From the NCBI GenBank assembly GCA_002422365.1, contig DIUO01000010.1:1-64000 (forward strand): DNA of 64,000 bases, read 5' to 3'. The notes under the pieces are model-generated. The model worked only from the letters and a program-made list of their open reading frames with translations, did no database searches and was not told where the DNA came from. How positions within the stretch are numbered: position 1 is the first letter of the stretch; each line of letters opens with the position of its first letter. The position numbers and the translations under genes are program-made. Shown piece after piece: positions 44,174-52,739 of the stretch. Source of the stretch: Proteobacteria bacterium UBA6156. GTDB taxonomy: Bacteria > Pseudomonadota > Alphaproteobacteria > UBA2136 > UBA6156.

Positions 44174-45643
44174 ATGACCTCCCTCGACCTCCTCCTCACC
44201 ACCCCGCTGCTCGTTCTCGGCGGCGGCAGCCTGTTGCTCCTCATGCTGGGGGCCTTCACCCAGTCGGCGCGCGCCACCGCCATCGGCGCGGCGGTGGTCA
44301 TTCTGGCGGCCATGGCACAGCTGGTCATCGCGCCCGCCAGCGGCCCGGTGTTTCCGCTAGAATCCGGGGCAGGGGCCTCTCAAGTCAGCAACTTGGCCGG
44401 CCACCTCATGCACGTCTCGCCCTTCACCAACATCGCCACTCTCATCCTCCTCGGCATCAGTCTTCTCTGCATGCCTCTTGTCGGGCCCTATTTCCGGGCC
44501 GCCAAGGCCCACCGGCCCGAGGTTTACGTCCTCCTCACATTGTCGCTGACAGGCATGGTCGCCCTCATCACCTCCGCCCACCTCCTCACGCTTTATGTGG
44601 CGCTCGAGCTCATGACCTTCCCCCTCTACATCCTCGCCGCCTTTTTAAGGGACGACGCGAAAAGCTCCGAATCCGGCCTCAAATACTACGTCCTCGGCAG
44701 CATGGCCTCGGGGCTGATGCTCTACGGCATCTCGCTCCTCTACGCGGGCCTCGGCACCCTCAGCTACACGGGCGTGTTCACCGCACTCAACACGGCCGTG
44801 GCAAGCGGCGGGGTCACGCCCATTCTGCTGGTGGGCATGGTGCTGGTGCTCACTGCCGCACTCTTCAAGCTCTCAGTGGCCCCGTTCCATATGTGGACAC
44901 CCGACGTCTACGAAGGCGCCCCCACCCCAGTCACCGCCATCATGGGCAGCCTACCCAAAATCGCCGCCGTGGCGCTGCTCATCCGCCTGCTGGCAGGGCC
45001 TTTCGATGCCCTCGCCTCCCTCTGGCAACCCACCCTGGCCTGGCTGGCCGTGGCCTCCATGCTGGTGGGCGCGGTGCTGGCCATTGCGCAAACCAACCTT
45101 AAGCGCTTGCTCGCCTATTCCACCATCGCCAACATCGGCTTCATTCTGGTGGGGGTGGTGGCGGCCAACCCGCAGGGGGCTTCGGGCGCCATGCTTTACC
45201 TCGCCATCTATGCCTTTACCACCCTGGGCCTCTTTGCCGCGCTTATGGCCAGCGGCGCCAACAATGTGTCCGACCTCAAAGGCCTCGCCACCCGCAACCC
45301 CTACCTCGCGGGCACCTTTTTGCTGTTGTTGTTCAGCCTCGCGGGCATCCCCCCGCTGGCGGGCTTCATGGCCAAGTTTGCAGTGTTCACTGCCGCCGTG
45401 CAGGCCGGGCTCATGCCGCTGGCCATTGCGGGCGTGCTCTCCAGCGTGCTCGCGCTGTTCTACAGCCTCTGGCTCATCAAGGTGATGATCTTCGACCACC
45501 CCGAAACCCTCACCCCCACCCCCGCCATCCCCCTAAGCCTGGCCTACATTATGCTCCTCAGCGCCATGGCCACCCTCATCCTCGGCATCTTCCCCAGCCT
45601 GCTCGGCAACCTCACCCTCGCCGCCGCCACCGCCATTTTCTAG
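44174..45643 (+). CDS. nuoN: NADH-quinone oxidoreductase subunit N
   Basis: This 489-residue third antiporter-like subunit has ALELMTFPLYILAAFLRDD, FKLSVAPFHMWTPDVYEGAPTPVTA and KRLLAYSTIANIGFILVG. It closes the complex I operon. A short AAGGGC/GCCCTT hairpin (45663-45678) lies just behind it, without a T run. Confidence 0.97.
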   Translation: MTSLDLLLTTPLLVLGGGSLLLLMLGAFTQSARATAIGAAVVILAAMAQLVIAPASGPVFPLESGAGASQVSNLAGHLMHVSPFTNIATLILLGISLLCMPLVGPYFRAAKAHRPEVYVLLTLSLTGMVALITSAHLLTLYVALELMTFPLYILAAFLRDDAKSSESGLKYYVLGSMASGLMLYGISLLYAGLGTLSYTGVFTALNTAVASGGVTPILLVGMVLVLTAALFKLSVAPFHMWTPDVYEGAPTPVTAIMGSLPKIAAVALLIRLLAGPFDALASLWQPTLAWLAVASMLVGAVLAIAQTNLKRLLAYSTIANIGFILVGVVAANPQGASGAMLYLAIYAFTTLGLFAALMASGANNVSDLKGLATRNPYLAGTFLLLLFSLAGIPPLAGFMAKFAVFTAAVQAGLMPLAIAGVLSSVLALFYSLWLIKVMIFDHPETLTPTPAIPLSLAYIMLLSAMATLILGIFPSLLGNLTLAAATAIF

Positions 45644-45676
45644 GCACCCTTTACCAGTCCATAAGGGCAGGGGCCC

Positions 45677-45705
45677 TTGCCATGCACATATAACATGCGT
45701 ATACA
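45677..45705 (+). promoter_or_regulatory. Predicted promoter of the 124-residue gene
   Basis: TTGCCA, a 17-base spacer and TATACA lie between nuoN and the next gene. Confidence 0.6.
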
Positions 45706-45746
45706 TGGCGTACTTCCCGTCCCTTTAACACATGATGGAGCAAATC

Positions 45747-46106
45747 ATGTACATCGAGAATCCCACTTCGACCTTCCAGAACATTGCCGATGCTTATGAA
45801 GCTTCGGCCTACATGCTCGACGCAACCAAGCAGCTTTCCTATCTGTACGAGCAGCTCTTCGCTGAGCTGCAAGCGAACGCGAATCTCCGAAAGGAGATCT
45901 ACCGCGCTATGAAGGGCGAGTACGTGCCTTACATCATCCCGAAAATCCTGCATGTTTGCGGCCTGGTGGCGCAGTTGCGGCTCATCGCACCGCATGTGAG
46001 TATGGCTGGAGATCCAAACCTTCAGGATCTCATCCGCGTTTTCGACGGCGATATGGCCTTTTTTAACGAGGCACTCAGTCGCCTTACCGACATCACCTCT
46101 ACCTGA
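45747..46106 (+). CDS. Uncharacterised helical protein (119 residues)
   Basis: No family recognised. It is helical throughout, with a hydrophobic patch VPYIIPKILHVCGLVAQLRLI and no signal peptide. The ATG at 45747 is preferred over 45732/45735 because TGGAG lies 9 bases upstream. Codon use is less C-rich than in nuoN. It has its own promoter and a strong terminator, so it is a single-gene unit between nuoN and birA, where many Alphaproteobacteria have no gene. Confidence 0.65.
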   Translation: MYIENPTSTFQNIADAYEASAYMLDATKQLSYLYEQLFAELQANANLRKEIYRAMKGEYVPYIIPKILHVCGLVAQLRLIAPHVSMAGDPNLQDLIRVFDGDMAFFNEALSRLTDITST

Positions 46107-46133
46107 GGCAACCGCCCCCCCCAACAATCGAAA

Positions 46134-46157
46134 GCCGCCCTCCGGGGCGGCATTTTT
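46134..46157 (+). terminator. Rho-independent terminator
   Basis: GCCGCCC-TCCG-GGGCGGC followed by ATTTTTAT, 27 bases after the stop at 46106. Confidence 0.88.
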
Positions 46158-46895
46158 ATGGTATATAGAAATATGCTCCTCCACCTCCCCACCACCACCT
46201 CCACCATGGATGTCGCCCGCGCCGCCGTGCAGCAAGGCGACACCACCAGCATTGTGCTGGCCGATGAGCAAACCTCCGGCCGTGGCCGCCTTAACCGCCC
46301 CTGGCTCACATTCCCGGCCCCCTACGGCATGGCCGCCACCTTTATTGTCCCCGGCGGGCCCTATCCACACTTGCCCCTCATCGCCGCCCTGGCCCTCCAC
46401 CAAGCAGTCCTCGGCCTTCAACCCGAAACCCAGAACCCGACACCCGAAATCCTCATCAAATGGCCAAACGACCTCCTGCTAAGCGGCAAAAAAGCCGCAG
46501 GTATCCTGTGCGAAACCATATCCAGCGGGGCAGGGGCCCCCGCCGCGCTGGTGGGCATCGGCTGCAATATAGCAGCGCCTGCCTATGTGCCAGAGTCCTT
46601 CCAGGGCACCTTCCTCGGCCTCTCTACCACGCCAGAGGCCCTGGCCCGCGCAATTAGCACTTGCATGCAGGCCTTGCTTACCCTATATCAACAGCAAGGT
46701 TGGAGCGATACGCTACACAACAGCTACCTCCAAAGCTGCGCCACACTGGGCCAAAACCTAACCTGGCAGCGCGGCACACCACAACAGCTTACCGGCTACG
46801 CCCGTAGCCTTACCAAAGACGGGCACCTCGAACTGGTGGCAGAAGACGGCACGGTGCACGTCATCCACAGCGGAGAAATCTTCGACACGCGGTAG
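46158..46895 (+). CDS. birA: Biotin-[acetyl-CoA-carboxylase] ligase
   Basis: It attaches biotin to the carboxyl carrier protein. The 245-residue protein lacks the N-terminal HTH of E. coli BirA, so it does not act as a repressor. Motifs: TTSTMDVARA, TSGRGRLNRPW (biotin loop), IKWPNDLLL and ILCETI, with a C-terminal SH3-like part. Residues about 88-97 (PETQNPTPE) are encoded by a period-7 tract. The position between nuoN and the RNase J gene is conserved in Alphaproteobacteria. The start could also be the ATG five codons later (46173). Confidence 0.93.
   Translation: MVYRNMLLHLPTTTSTMDVARAAVQQGDTTSIVLADEQTSGRGRLNRPWLTFPAPYGMAATFIVPGGPYPHLPLIAALALHQAVLGLQPETQNPTPEILIKWPNDLLLSGKKAAGILCETISSGAGAPAALVGIGCNIAAPAYVPESFQGTFLGLSTTPEALARAISTCMQALLTLYQQQGWSDTLHNSYLQSCATLGQNLTWQRGTPQQLTGYARSLTKDGHLELVAEDGTVHVIHSGEIFDTR
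46418..46450. repeat. Period-7 tract inside birA
   Basis: CCCGAAA CCCAGAA CCCGACA CCCGAAA units encode a surface loop of BirA. Confidence 0.6.
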
Positions 46896-46974
46896 AAAAC
46901 ATATCCGTCGAAGCCCGCCCACCCCAATATCAATCGCACCGTAGCGCGTCACGCGTCCGCAACCGGTAGGTAAG

Positions 46975-47024
46975 CCTCACACACGTGAGGAAATCCGGGA
47001 GCCGTGGCCCCACCAACACGTGGG
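46975..47024 (+). promoter_or_regulatory. Two hairpins in the RNase J leader
   Basis: CCTCAC-ACAC-GTGAGG (46975-46990) and CCCAC-N6-GTGGG (47009-47024) lie just upstream of the ribosome site AAAGG. They could shape the 5' end of the mRNA, on which RNase J itself acts. Confidence 0.4.
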
Positions 47025-47041
47025 TAGATAAAGGTAAAACT

Positions 47042-48790
47042 ATGACAAACAAACAAAAGCACTTGGCTGCACTTCCGCTCGGCGGCGTGGGTATCATCGG
47101 TACCAACATGATGGTCTACGATTGCGACGGCGACCTGATCGTGGTCGACTGCGGCGTCAGCTTCCCCGACGAAGCCGCCCCAGGCACAGACGTAGTCGTG
47201 CCCGACACCCGCTTCCTGCGCGACCACGCCAAGCAAATCAAAGCCATTTTCATCACCCATGCCCACGAAGACCACATCGGCGCCGTCGGCTATTTGTGGG
47301 ATGACTTCGCCGGCGCCCCCGTCTACGCCAGCCCGCTCAGCCAATTGGTCATTCAGGGCAAACTGCAAGAACTCGGCATCCAGCCCAAAAAAGGCCAACT
47401 GGTCACGGTTACCACGCGCGAGCAATATCAGGCGGGTCACTTCAGCGTCGAGTACATCCCCGTCTCGCACAGCATCCCAGAGGCTTTCGCCCTCGCCATC
47501 CGCACGCACTACGGCACCATCGTGCACACCGGAGACTATAAATTCGACGACGCCGCCCCCTTCGGCCAAATCACCGACGAAAAACGCCTTGCCGAAATCG
47601 GCAAAGAAGGCGTGCTGGCCGTCTTCGGAGACAGCACCAACGTGCTCAACCCGAACGCCACCGGCTCCGAAGCTCCGGTCATCGCCCACGTCTCCAAATT
47701 GGTGACCGAAGCCAAGGGCCGCGTGTTCTTTGCCGCCTTCGCCAGCCACTTTGGCCGCACGTTCGAGATCGCTAAAGTCGCCACCCAAAATGGCCGCAAA
47801 GTGTGCTTTTTGGGCCGCACCATCAACAAATTCATCGCACACAGCAAGGTGCTGGGCTACTGGCCGAAAGAACTGAACAACTGGGTGATCGATGCCGAAG
47901 AAGCCGCAGGCCTCCCCGCCGAGAAAGTCTTCGTCTTCGCCTCCGGCACGCAGGGAGAACCCGGCGCCAGCCTCACCCGCCTCAGCACGGGTGCCGATGT
48001 CCGCGGCCTGAAGATGCGCGGCGGCGATACCGTCATCATGTCGTCCAAAATGATCCCCGGCAACGAGAAGGGCATCATCAACGTCATCAACGGCTTTGCC
48101 ATGCTGGGCGTGAACATCATTTCCGAGATCACCGACAAAGCCACCCACGTCTCCGGCCACCCCGGCGCACCGGATGTCAAACGCATGTACAAGCACCTCA
48201 AGCCCACCTACGTGGTGCCGGTGCACGGCGAACCCCTTATGTTCAAGGGCCATGCCGACCTTGCCCGTGCCGAAGGCTACGCCCCCGCGCTGCTGAAAAA
48301 CGGCCACAAACTGGTGCTGGCTGAGCCCGAACAGGCCCCGAGCGTCGAAGTGGTAGAGAAATCCGGCAAAGAAGCCCCCAAAGGCGCCAAACCCTTCCGC
48401 CCTTACCACACCAAACACAGCTACCCCTACGGCTTTAACTACATCGATGGTTTGAACATCCTGGAAAACGACCCGCTCATCCTCAAGGAGCGTAAAAAAC
48501 TCGGCTACGAAGGCCTGGTGGTCGCCTCGCTCGCCATCACAACCACGACAGGCGAATGGCAGGGCGACATCTCCCTCACCACCCGTGGCCTGCTCGATGA
48601 AGTCATCCAGGCCGATATCATGCGCGACGGCATCGCCAAAACCGGCCAGGCGCTAGAGGCCGTGTTTCAGAACGGCCGGATAGACGACCGCACCCGTGCC
48701 GCCGAAGTGATAAGCCAGTCGCTCCGCCGCCACTTCAAGCAGCAACGCGGCAAGCAACCCACCTGCGTCGTCAACTTCGTCGACGTCTAA
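47042..48790 (+). CDS. rnj: Ribonuclease J
   Basis: This metallo-beta-lactamase/beta-CASP ribonuclease has 5'-3' exo- and endonuclease activity and 582 residues. The zinc motif THAHEDHIGA starts at Thr72; other metal-site parts are PVSHSIPEAFALAI and HTGDYKFD. The beta-CASP region includes VFASGTQGEPGASLTRLS. The ATG at 47042 with AAAGG upstream is preferred; the frame is open further back to 46985 without support. It is followed by family-1 copy G. Confidence 0.94.
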   Translation: MTNKQKHLAALPLGGVGIIGTNMMVYDCDGDLIVVDCGVSFPDEAAPGTDVVVPDTRFLRDHAKQIKAIFITHAHEDHIGAVGYLWDDFAGAPVYASPLSQLVIQGKLQELGIQPKKGQLVTVTTREQYQAGHFSVEYIPVSHSIPEAFALAIRTHYGTIVHTGDYKFDDAAPFGQITDEKRLAEIGKEGVLAVFGDSTNVLNPNATGSEAPVIAHVSKLVTEAKGRVFFAAFASHFGRTFEIAKVATQNGRKVCFLGRTINKFIAHSKVLGYWPKELNNWVIDAEEAAGLPAEKVFVFASGTQGEPGASLTRLSTGADVRGLKMRGGDTVIMSSKMIPGNEKGIINVINGFAMLGVNIISEITDKATHVSGHPGAPDVKRMYKHLKPTYVVPVHGEPLMFKGHADLARAEGYAPALLKNGHKLVLAEPEQAPSVEVVEKSGKEAPKGAKPFRPYHTKHSYPYGFNYIDGLNILENDPLILKERKKLGYEGLVVASLAITTTTGEWQGDISLTTRGLLDEVIQADIMRDGIAKTGQALEAVFQNGRIDDRTRAAEVISQSLRRHFKQQRGKQPTCVVNFVDV

Positions 48791-48806
48791 AACCAAAACG
48801 GAAGCA

Positions 48807-48912
48807 GCACCGTTTCCCGGGGTGGCAGGGTCACATTTGGTAACAAATGTGGGGCCCCCGCCCACACCATTCCGGCGGAGGCCGGAACCCGGGATCTGGA
48901 AAATACAAGCAC
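48807..48912 (+). repeat. Family-1 3'-hairpin element, copy G, with a nested palindrome
   Basis: It starts 17 bases after the rnj stop. Inner stem CACATTTG-GTAA-CAAATGTG. A 20-base unit of the CATTCCGGCGGAGGCCGGAA type is inserted in the 3' arm (about 48867-48890), making this copy ~20 bases longer. Tail GAAAATACAAGCAC. Confidence 0.85.
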
Positions 48913-48926
48913 CGCCCCCAAAGCAA

Positions 48927-48948
48927 AAGCCCGGCAACCGCCGGGCTT
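48927..48948 (-). terminator. Terminator of the 48951 gene
   Basis: AAGCCCGGC-N4-GCCGGGCTT, followed on the minus strand by TTTGCTTT, directly after the minus-strand stop. Confidence 0.75.
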
Positions 48949-48950
48949 CG

Positions 48951-49358
48951 CTAATCCGCTGCCATGTTGGCGGTCTTGTAGGCATGCATCAACGCCAACA
49001 TCGCCGCCATCAGGGCCTGCTCGGGCGTGCAGTTCAGCACGGCAGCGGCATTTTTGAGGGTCAGCTCATATCTCCGCCGCAAGACGCTGTCGCGCAGAAA
49101 GGTGCGAGTCTGGCCCTTCGTGGCCGTTTCACGCGCTATCTGCACAAACGTCAGCATAGATATGTCTTCCATGCCGATTTCCGACTCTAACCTAAGCTGA
49201 TATGCCATCAGCGGGTCAGTCTCGGCGTTACCTGCCGACTGCATAAATGCCAACAGCTCGCATGCTGATTCATGCAGAGGGGTACCGCGACGCAGTATGA
49301 AATCGCGGTTAATCCTCGAAAAATCTCTCTCAAACTCTGGAGAGACAAACATACGCAT
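48951..49358 (-). CDS. Uncharacterised helical protein (135 residues)
   Basis: Not recognised. It reads MRMFVSPEFERDFSRINRDF and onward, is helical, with no signal peptide or membrane helix, and ends in LMAAMLALMHAYKTANMAAD. GGAGG five bases before the ATG at 49358 fixes the start. It has its own terminator. It lies in a stretch of separately transcribed small minus-strand genes. Confidence 0.65.
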   Translation of the reverse strand: MRMFVSPEFERDFSRINRDFILRRGTPLHESACELLAFMQSAGNAETDPLMAYQLRLESEIGMEDISMLTFVQIARETATKGQTRTFLRDSVLRRRYELTLKNAAAVLNCTPEQALMAAMLALMHAYKTANMAAD

Positions 49359-49444
49359 GGTGTCCTCCATTATCTGAGGGGGGAAAAGGTCAGGGGCAAG
49401 CCCCATTTGGCTGCGGTTGTACCCATAAAATATTGTTTTGTACA

Positions 49445-49476
49445 CAAAAAACTGCCCCGGCACAAAGCCGGGGCGG
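49445..49476 (-). terminator. Terminator of the 49516 gene
   Basis: GCCCCGGC-N5-GCCGGGGC with TTTTTTG following on the minus strand. Confidence 0.82.
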
Positions 49477-49515
49477 TCGTCGCGTTGGGTGCGGGCAGTG
49501 GGCAGCTAAGGGGGC

Positions 49516-50031
49516 CTAAGCCTCATACCCCATACCTGCCAGCCTGACGCTGATGAGGTACGTCTTCCATTGCACGGAATACGTCATCAGCATGTTCCAG
49601 GCGCCCTGGGTGTCAAACCACTGCTGCGGCACCCCAAAAATCGGTTCAGGGGTATGTAGGCGCCTCGGACCAACCTCCTGGACGATCACGTCCATGTCTG
49701 CCGGAGACACACTCACGGTGTCGAAGGGATCGCCGCCGATAAAAGACGCCATGGTGCCGCCAGACTGCGTGCCGGGCAAGACGCACTCAATGCCGTCATA
49801 CCAGACCGCCTCGTGGCAACCCACGTTGGGCAGCAACGCCCGCATAATCTCGTCTTGCGACGGCAAAAATGCATGCCGCCGCAGAAAGATACCGTCGACA
49901 TTGCTGCCGACCCGCTGGGCCATAACGCGGGCCGAAGGCTCCAGCCGGGCCGACTTTGCGGCCCACAGGTCGCTTGCACCCAGTCCGAAGATGTGCAGAG
50001 TCATGAGAAATACGCGAATGTACCTTTCCAT
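49516..50031 (-). CDS. Secreted protein of unknown function (171 residues)
   Basis: The signal peptide MERYIRVFLMTLHIFGLGA... is cleaved near LWA-AKS. The mature part has two Cys (GCHEAVWYDGIECVLPG), a likely disulfide. No family recognised. AAGGGGATC lies 8 bases before the ATG at 50031; a start 13 codons earlier would spoil the signal peptide. An AT-rich promoter region with TTTATACGTATGAA lies at about 50135-50150. Confidence 0.65.
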   Translation of the reverse strand: MERYIRVFLMTLHIFGLGASDLWAAKSARLEPSARVMAQRVGSNVDGIFLRRHAFLPSQDEIMRALLPNVGCHEAVWYDGIECVLPGTQSGGTMASFIGGDPFDTVSVSPADMDVIVQEVGPRRLHTPEPIFGVPQQWFDTQGAWNMLMTYSVQWKTYLISVRLAGMGYEA

Positions 50032-50271
50032 TTGAGATCCCCTTATCTGGAAAGAAGAAAGAGAGTTCAAGAAAAACGCAACTTACAAGCAGATGACCCA
50101 TCTCACACCCAAACGCGCCCACCGGCAATACAATTCATACGTATAAACCACATTTTTCCCTTTACAGCCGTCATATTCCTATCTATAAGGCGCACAACCC
50201 CGGATGGCGAAGGGGCTGGTCACCGCACCGATATTCCCCCTGCGGCCCGTGCGCCCAACCTGAAAAGGTTG

Positions 50272-50301
50272 TTGTATTACGTCAAGTAATTGTCGTAATA
50301 C
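50272..50301 (+). promoter_or_regulatory. rplM-rpsI promoter overlapped by an inverted repeat
   Basis: TTGTAT (50272-50277), an 18-base spacer and TAATAC (50296-50301). The 8-bp arms GTATTACG (50274-50281) and CGTAATAC (50294-50301) form a dyad that covers both promoter boxes, so a repressor bound here would block RNA polymerase. Confidence 0.55.
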
Positions 50302-50325
50302 CTTCATAGTATTAAAGGTACTACA

Positions 50326-50784
50326 ATGAACATCACCCACAGCATCAAGGCGAGCGACGCCAAGCACGAGTGGTTCGTGGTCGACGCCAACGGCATCCCG
50401 CTGGGCCGCCTTGCCACCACCATCGCTCTGCGCCTGCGCGGCAAGCACAAGCCTAACTACACTCCCCATGTCGACAACGGCGACCATATCGTTGTTATCA
50501 ATGCCGAGAAAGTGAAGCTCACCGGCAACAAAGCCCGCAACATGGAATTTCACTACCACACCGGTTACGTGGGCGGCCTCAAAACCATCATCGCCGGAGA
50601 CGAACTGGCCGGCAAACACCCCGAGCGCGTCATTCAGCGCGCCGTGGAGCGTATGATGCCCAAGGACAGCCCGCTCTCCCGCCAAATGTTCACCAAGCTG
50701 CATGTTTACAAGGGTGAAGCCCACCCCCACAGCGGCCAGCAACCGCAAGAGCTCAAACTGGGCGCCAAAGAAGGGGTACGCTAA
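50326..50784 (+). CDS. rplM: 50S ribosomal protein L13
   Basis: This 152-residue protein of the large subunit has [46 protein letters not shown] and [25 protein letters not shown] precedes the ATG. Its stop overlaps the rpsI start (TAATG), the usual L13-S9 pair. Confidence 0.98.
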   Translation: MNITHSIKASDAKHEWFVVDANGIPLGRLATTIALRLRGKHKPNYTPHVDNGDHIVVINAEKVKLTGNKARNMEFHYHTGYVGGLKTIIAGDELAGKHPERVIQRAVERMMPKDSPLSRQMFTKLHVYKGEAHPHSGQQPQELKLGAKEGVR

Positions 50785-51209
50785 TGTCTATCGCCGCGAA
50801 TATCGAAGCCGCCAACAAAAAGGCAGGCAAGTTCTACGCCACCGGCAAACGCAAAACCTCGGTTGCCCGTGTGTGGGTTACCAAGGGCACCGGTACCATC
50901 ACCATCAACGGCCGCACGCTGGAAGACTACTTCGGCCGCCCCGTGCTGCAGATGATTGCCAACCAGCCGTTCTTCGCCATCGACATGGCCGGTAAGTTCA
51001 ACGTGGTGGCCCGCTGCCACGGCGGCGGTCTCTCCGGCCAGGCCGGTGCGCTGCGCCACGGCATCGCTAAGGCGCTGAACGACTACGACGCCGCCAACCG
51101 CCCGGCACTGAAGAAGCTCGGCTACCTCACGCGCGACTCCCGCGTGGTGGAAAGCAAAAAGTACGGCAAGCACAAAGCCCGCCGTTCCACCCAGTTCAGC
51201 AAGCGCTAA
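50784..51209 (+). CDS. rpsI: 30S ribosomal protein S9
   Basis: This 141-residue protein has [38 protein letters not shown] and the terminal [10 protein letters not shown] whose C-terminal Lys-Arg reaches the ribosomal P site. A strong terminator follows. Confidence 0.98.
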   Translation: MSIAANIEAANKKAGKFYATGKRKTSVARVWVTKGTGTITINGRTLEDYFGRPVLQMIANQPFFAIDMAGKFNVVARCHGGGLSGQAGALRHGIAKALNDYDAANRPALKKLGYLTRDSRVVESKKYGKHKARRSTQFSKR

Positions 51210-51225
51210 GCCTGCTGCAACACAA

Positions 51226-51260
51226 CCACAAGCGCCCCAACCGGGGCGCTTGTGGTTTTA
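51226..51260 (+). terminator. Terminator of rplM-rpsI
   Basis: CCACAAGCGCCCC-AACC-GGGGCGCTTGTGG, a 13-bp perfect stem, followed by TTTTA. Confidence 0.92.
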
Positions 51261-51267
51261 GCGTCAA

Positions 51268-51295
51268 CAAAAAAACCGCCCCATCACAGGGCGGG
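51268..51295 (-). terminator. Terminator of the 51303 gene
   Basis: CCGCCC-N7-GGGGCGG followed by a T run on the minus strand. Confidence 0.82.
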
Positions 51296-51302
51296 CCGTC
51301 GT

Positions 51303-51758
51303 TCATCCTACGAGAAGGGTTCTATGCTCCAGCATAAGATAGGCCTGCCCCGGCCGCCAGTAGGCAAGAACACGGGTTCCAAGCTTGCGGCCCAAGGTCT
51401 GGCCGTAGGCAAACTGGAAGGTAAGCCTTGCCTCGTCGTTATCCAGCCGAAGCAGCGCATCAGGGACCGTCACCCGATGGGAAAACACCGACGTTTCAAC
51501 CGCCAACCCGGTGCAGATATCCCGGATATCCAGGGCGGTTGCCGCCGCCACACCGGCTTCCCAGGCCAGCAACCTGGCTTGAGAGGTTTTCAGACGCGCA
51601 TCAGCCTCCTTCGAAGGCAGAAGCCGGGCCACCCACCAGTCAAACTGGTACTGCTGGTGTAAGCTGAGTGCGCGATTCAAACCTAATCGCAGGTACAAAA
51701 GAACGCTTACACCCAACGCAAGCATAGTTGCCAATACGGCCAGTATAAATTCAACCAT
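51303..51758 (-). CDS. Membrane-anchored protein of unknown function (151 residues)
   Basis: One N-terminal helix (VEFILAVLATMLALGVSVLLYLRLG), then a basic helical cytoplasmic part. Unrecognised. GAGGA before the ATG at 51758 fixes the start. It is a single-gene unit with its own terminator. Confidence 0.65.
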   Translation of the reverse strand: MVEFILAVLATMLALGVSVLLYLRLGLNRALSLHQQYQFDWWVARLLPSKEADARLKTSQARLLAWEAGVAAATALDIRDICTGLAVETSVFSHRVTVPDALLRLDNDEARLTFQFAYGQTLGRKLGTRVLAYWRPGQAYLMLEHRTLLVG

Positions 51759-51852
51759 TGTTCCTCGGCTTTCGCCGCTCCCTAAAAGAGAAAAATTGTA
51801 CAAGCCGAACGGCTTCAACACATAAGTATACTAAAAACTCTTACCGTCAAAC

Positions 51853-51881
51853 AAAAAGTAGCCGCCCCAAAAAGGGCGGCT
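51853..51881 (-). terminator. Terminator of the 51906 gene
   Basis: AGCCGCCC-N6-GGGCGGCT with CTTTTTG on the minus strand. Confidence 0.8.
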
Positions 51882-51905
51882 CATCGTCAGGGCAGGGGGG
51901 TGGTG

Positions 51906-52349
51906 CTACCACCAGAGAGACATCTCAGCGCGTTGGTCGGTGCACTTCCATACCGAAGGATGGATAGGCACTCTCTTCACCTCCTCGCAGCGCTGGGCAA
52001 GGGCGGTGGCGAACGCCTCCCAGTAGAGCTCGGCGTGCTCGGCGTGCAGCTCGCGCGGCACCGAAACAACGAATGTCAGGTACCCATCGGGCTTCGTCAG
52101 AGCAGCATCCAACGCAGGAATGTCCTCAAAGTGGAACTTTGCGACATCAGAGGTTGCTTGCCGCATCACGTCGAGAGCTTTCTCGCTCACCTGCGAAGCT
52201 TTTTTGAGCTTGCCGAGCGACGTGAATCTCTCATAGCCCCAGTGCTGCAAAGGCTGCGGCAATTTGCCGAAAGCCCAAGCGGTGCCACCGCATACCAGCA
52301 GCAGCAGAAGTGCAAAAACCGTCATTTCAGGCATGATTTTACGGCCCAT
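51906..52349 (-). CDS. Secreted or anchored protein of unknown function (147 residues)
   Basis: The N-terminal hydrophobic segment (MTVFALLLLLVCGGTAWAF) looks like a signal peptide. The mature part is a mixed domain with two Cys (CEEVKR...WKCTD). AGGGAGACGG precedes the ATG. Not recognised. Confidence 0.65.
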   Translation of the reverse strand: MGRKIMPEMTVFALLLLLVCGGTAWAFGKLPQPLQHWGYERFTSLGKLKKASQVSEKALDVMRQATSDVAKFHFEDIPALDAALTKPDGYLTFVVSVPRELHAEHAELYWEAFATALAQRCEEVKRVPIHPSVWKCTDQRAEMSLWW

Positions 52350-52394
52350 GGCCGTCTCCCTAAGTGGTGAATTTGGCTCACGCGAAAACGAAGA

Positions 52395-52538
52395 CTAAGA
52401 CCCACTCACCGGCGCCACCGGCGCCGAACTCTGCAGCTCGATGCTGCTCTGCCCAGACTGTAAAGCCGAAAGCACCACTATCAAGAACGCCAAGCCGACA
52501 AGCGACTTCGCGCAGATTCTCCAGACCGAATTATCCAT
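52395..52538 (-). CDS. Small single-TM protein (47 residues)
   Basis: It reads MDNSVWRICAKSLVGLAFLI, one membrane helix, then a short Ser/Pro-rich tail ending at TAG. The Shine-Dalgarno AAGGA is rather far (about 13 bases). It lies 45 bases behind the ATG of the next minus-strand gene. Supported by reading frame, helix and context only. Confidence 0.45.
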   Translation of the reverse strand: MDNSVWRICAKSLVGLAFLIVVLSALQSGQSSIELQSSAPVAPVSGS

Positions 52539-52691
52539 GGTATGAGCGGTCCTTGGCCGCTAAAGAAACGTAAGGGAAAACTCAAGTGACGCCCACCCTA
52601 CGCCCGAAAATCGAGTAAGGCAATCGTAAGAAACGAATATTTTTGACGCTCAGCTTCGCTTTGAACCAATTAACCCACACCCCATAAACAC

Positions 52692-52726
52692 AAAAAAAGG
52701 AGAGGGCAGCCACCGCCGCCCTCCCA
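52692..52726 (-). terminator. Terminator of the 43-residue gene
   Basis: GGGAGGGC and GCCCTCTCC arms, then seven T on the minus strand. Confidence 0.7.
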
Positions 52727-52739
52727 CCATCTTTCAGCC

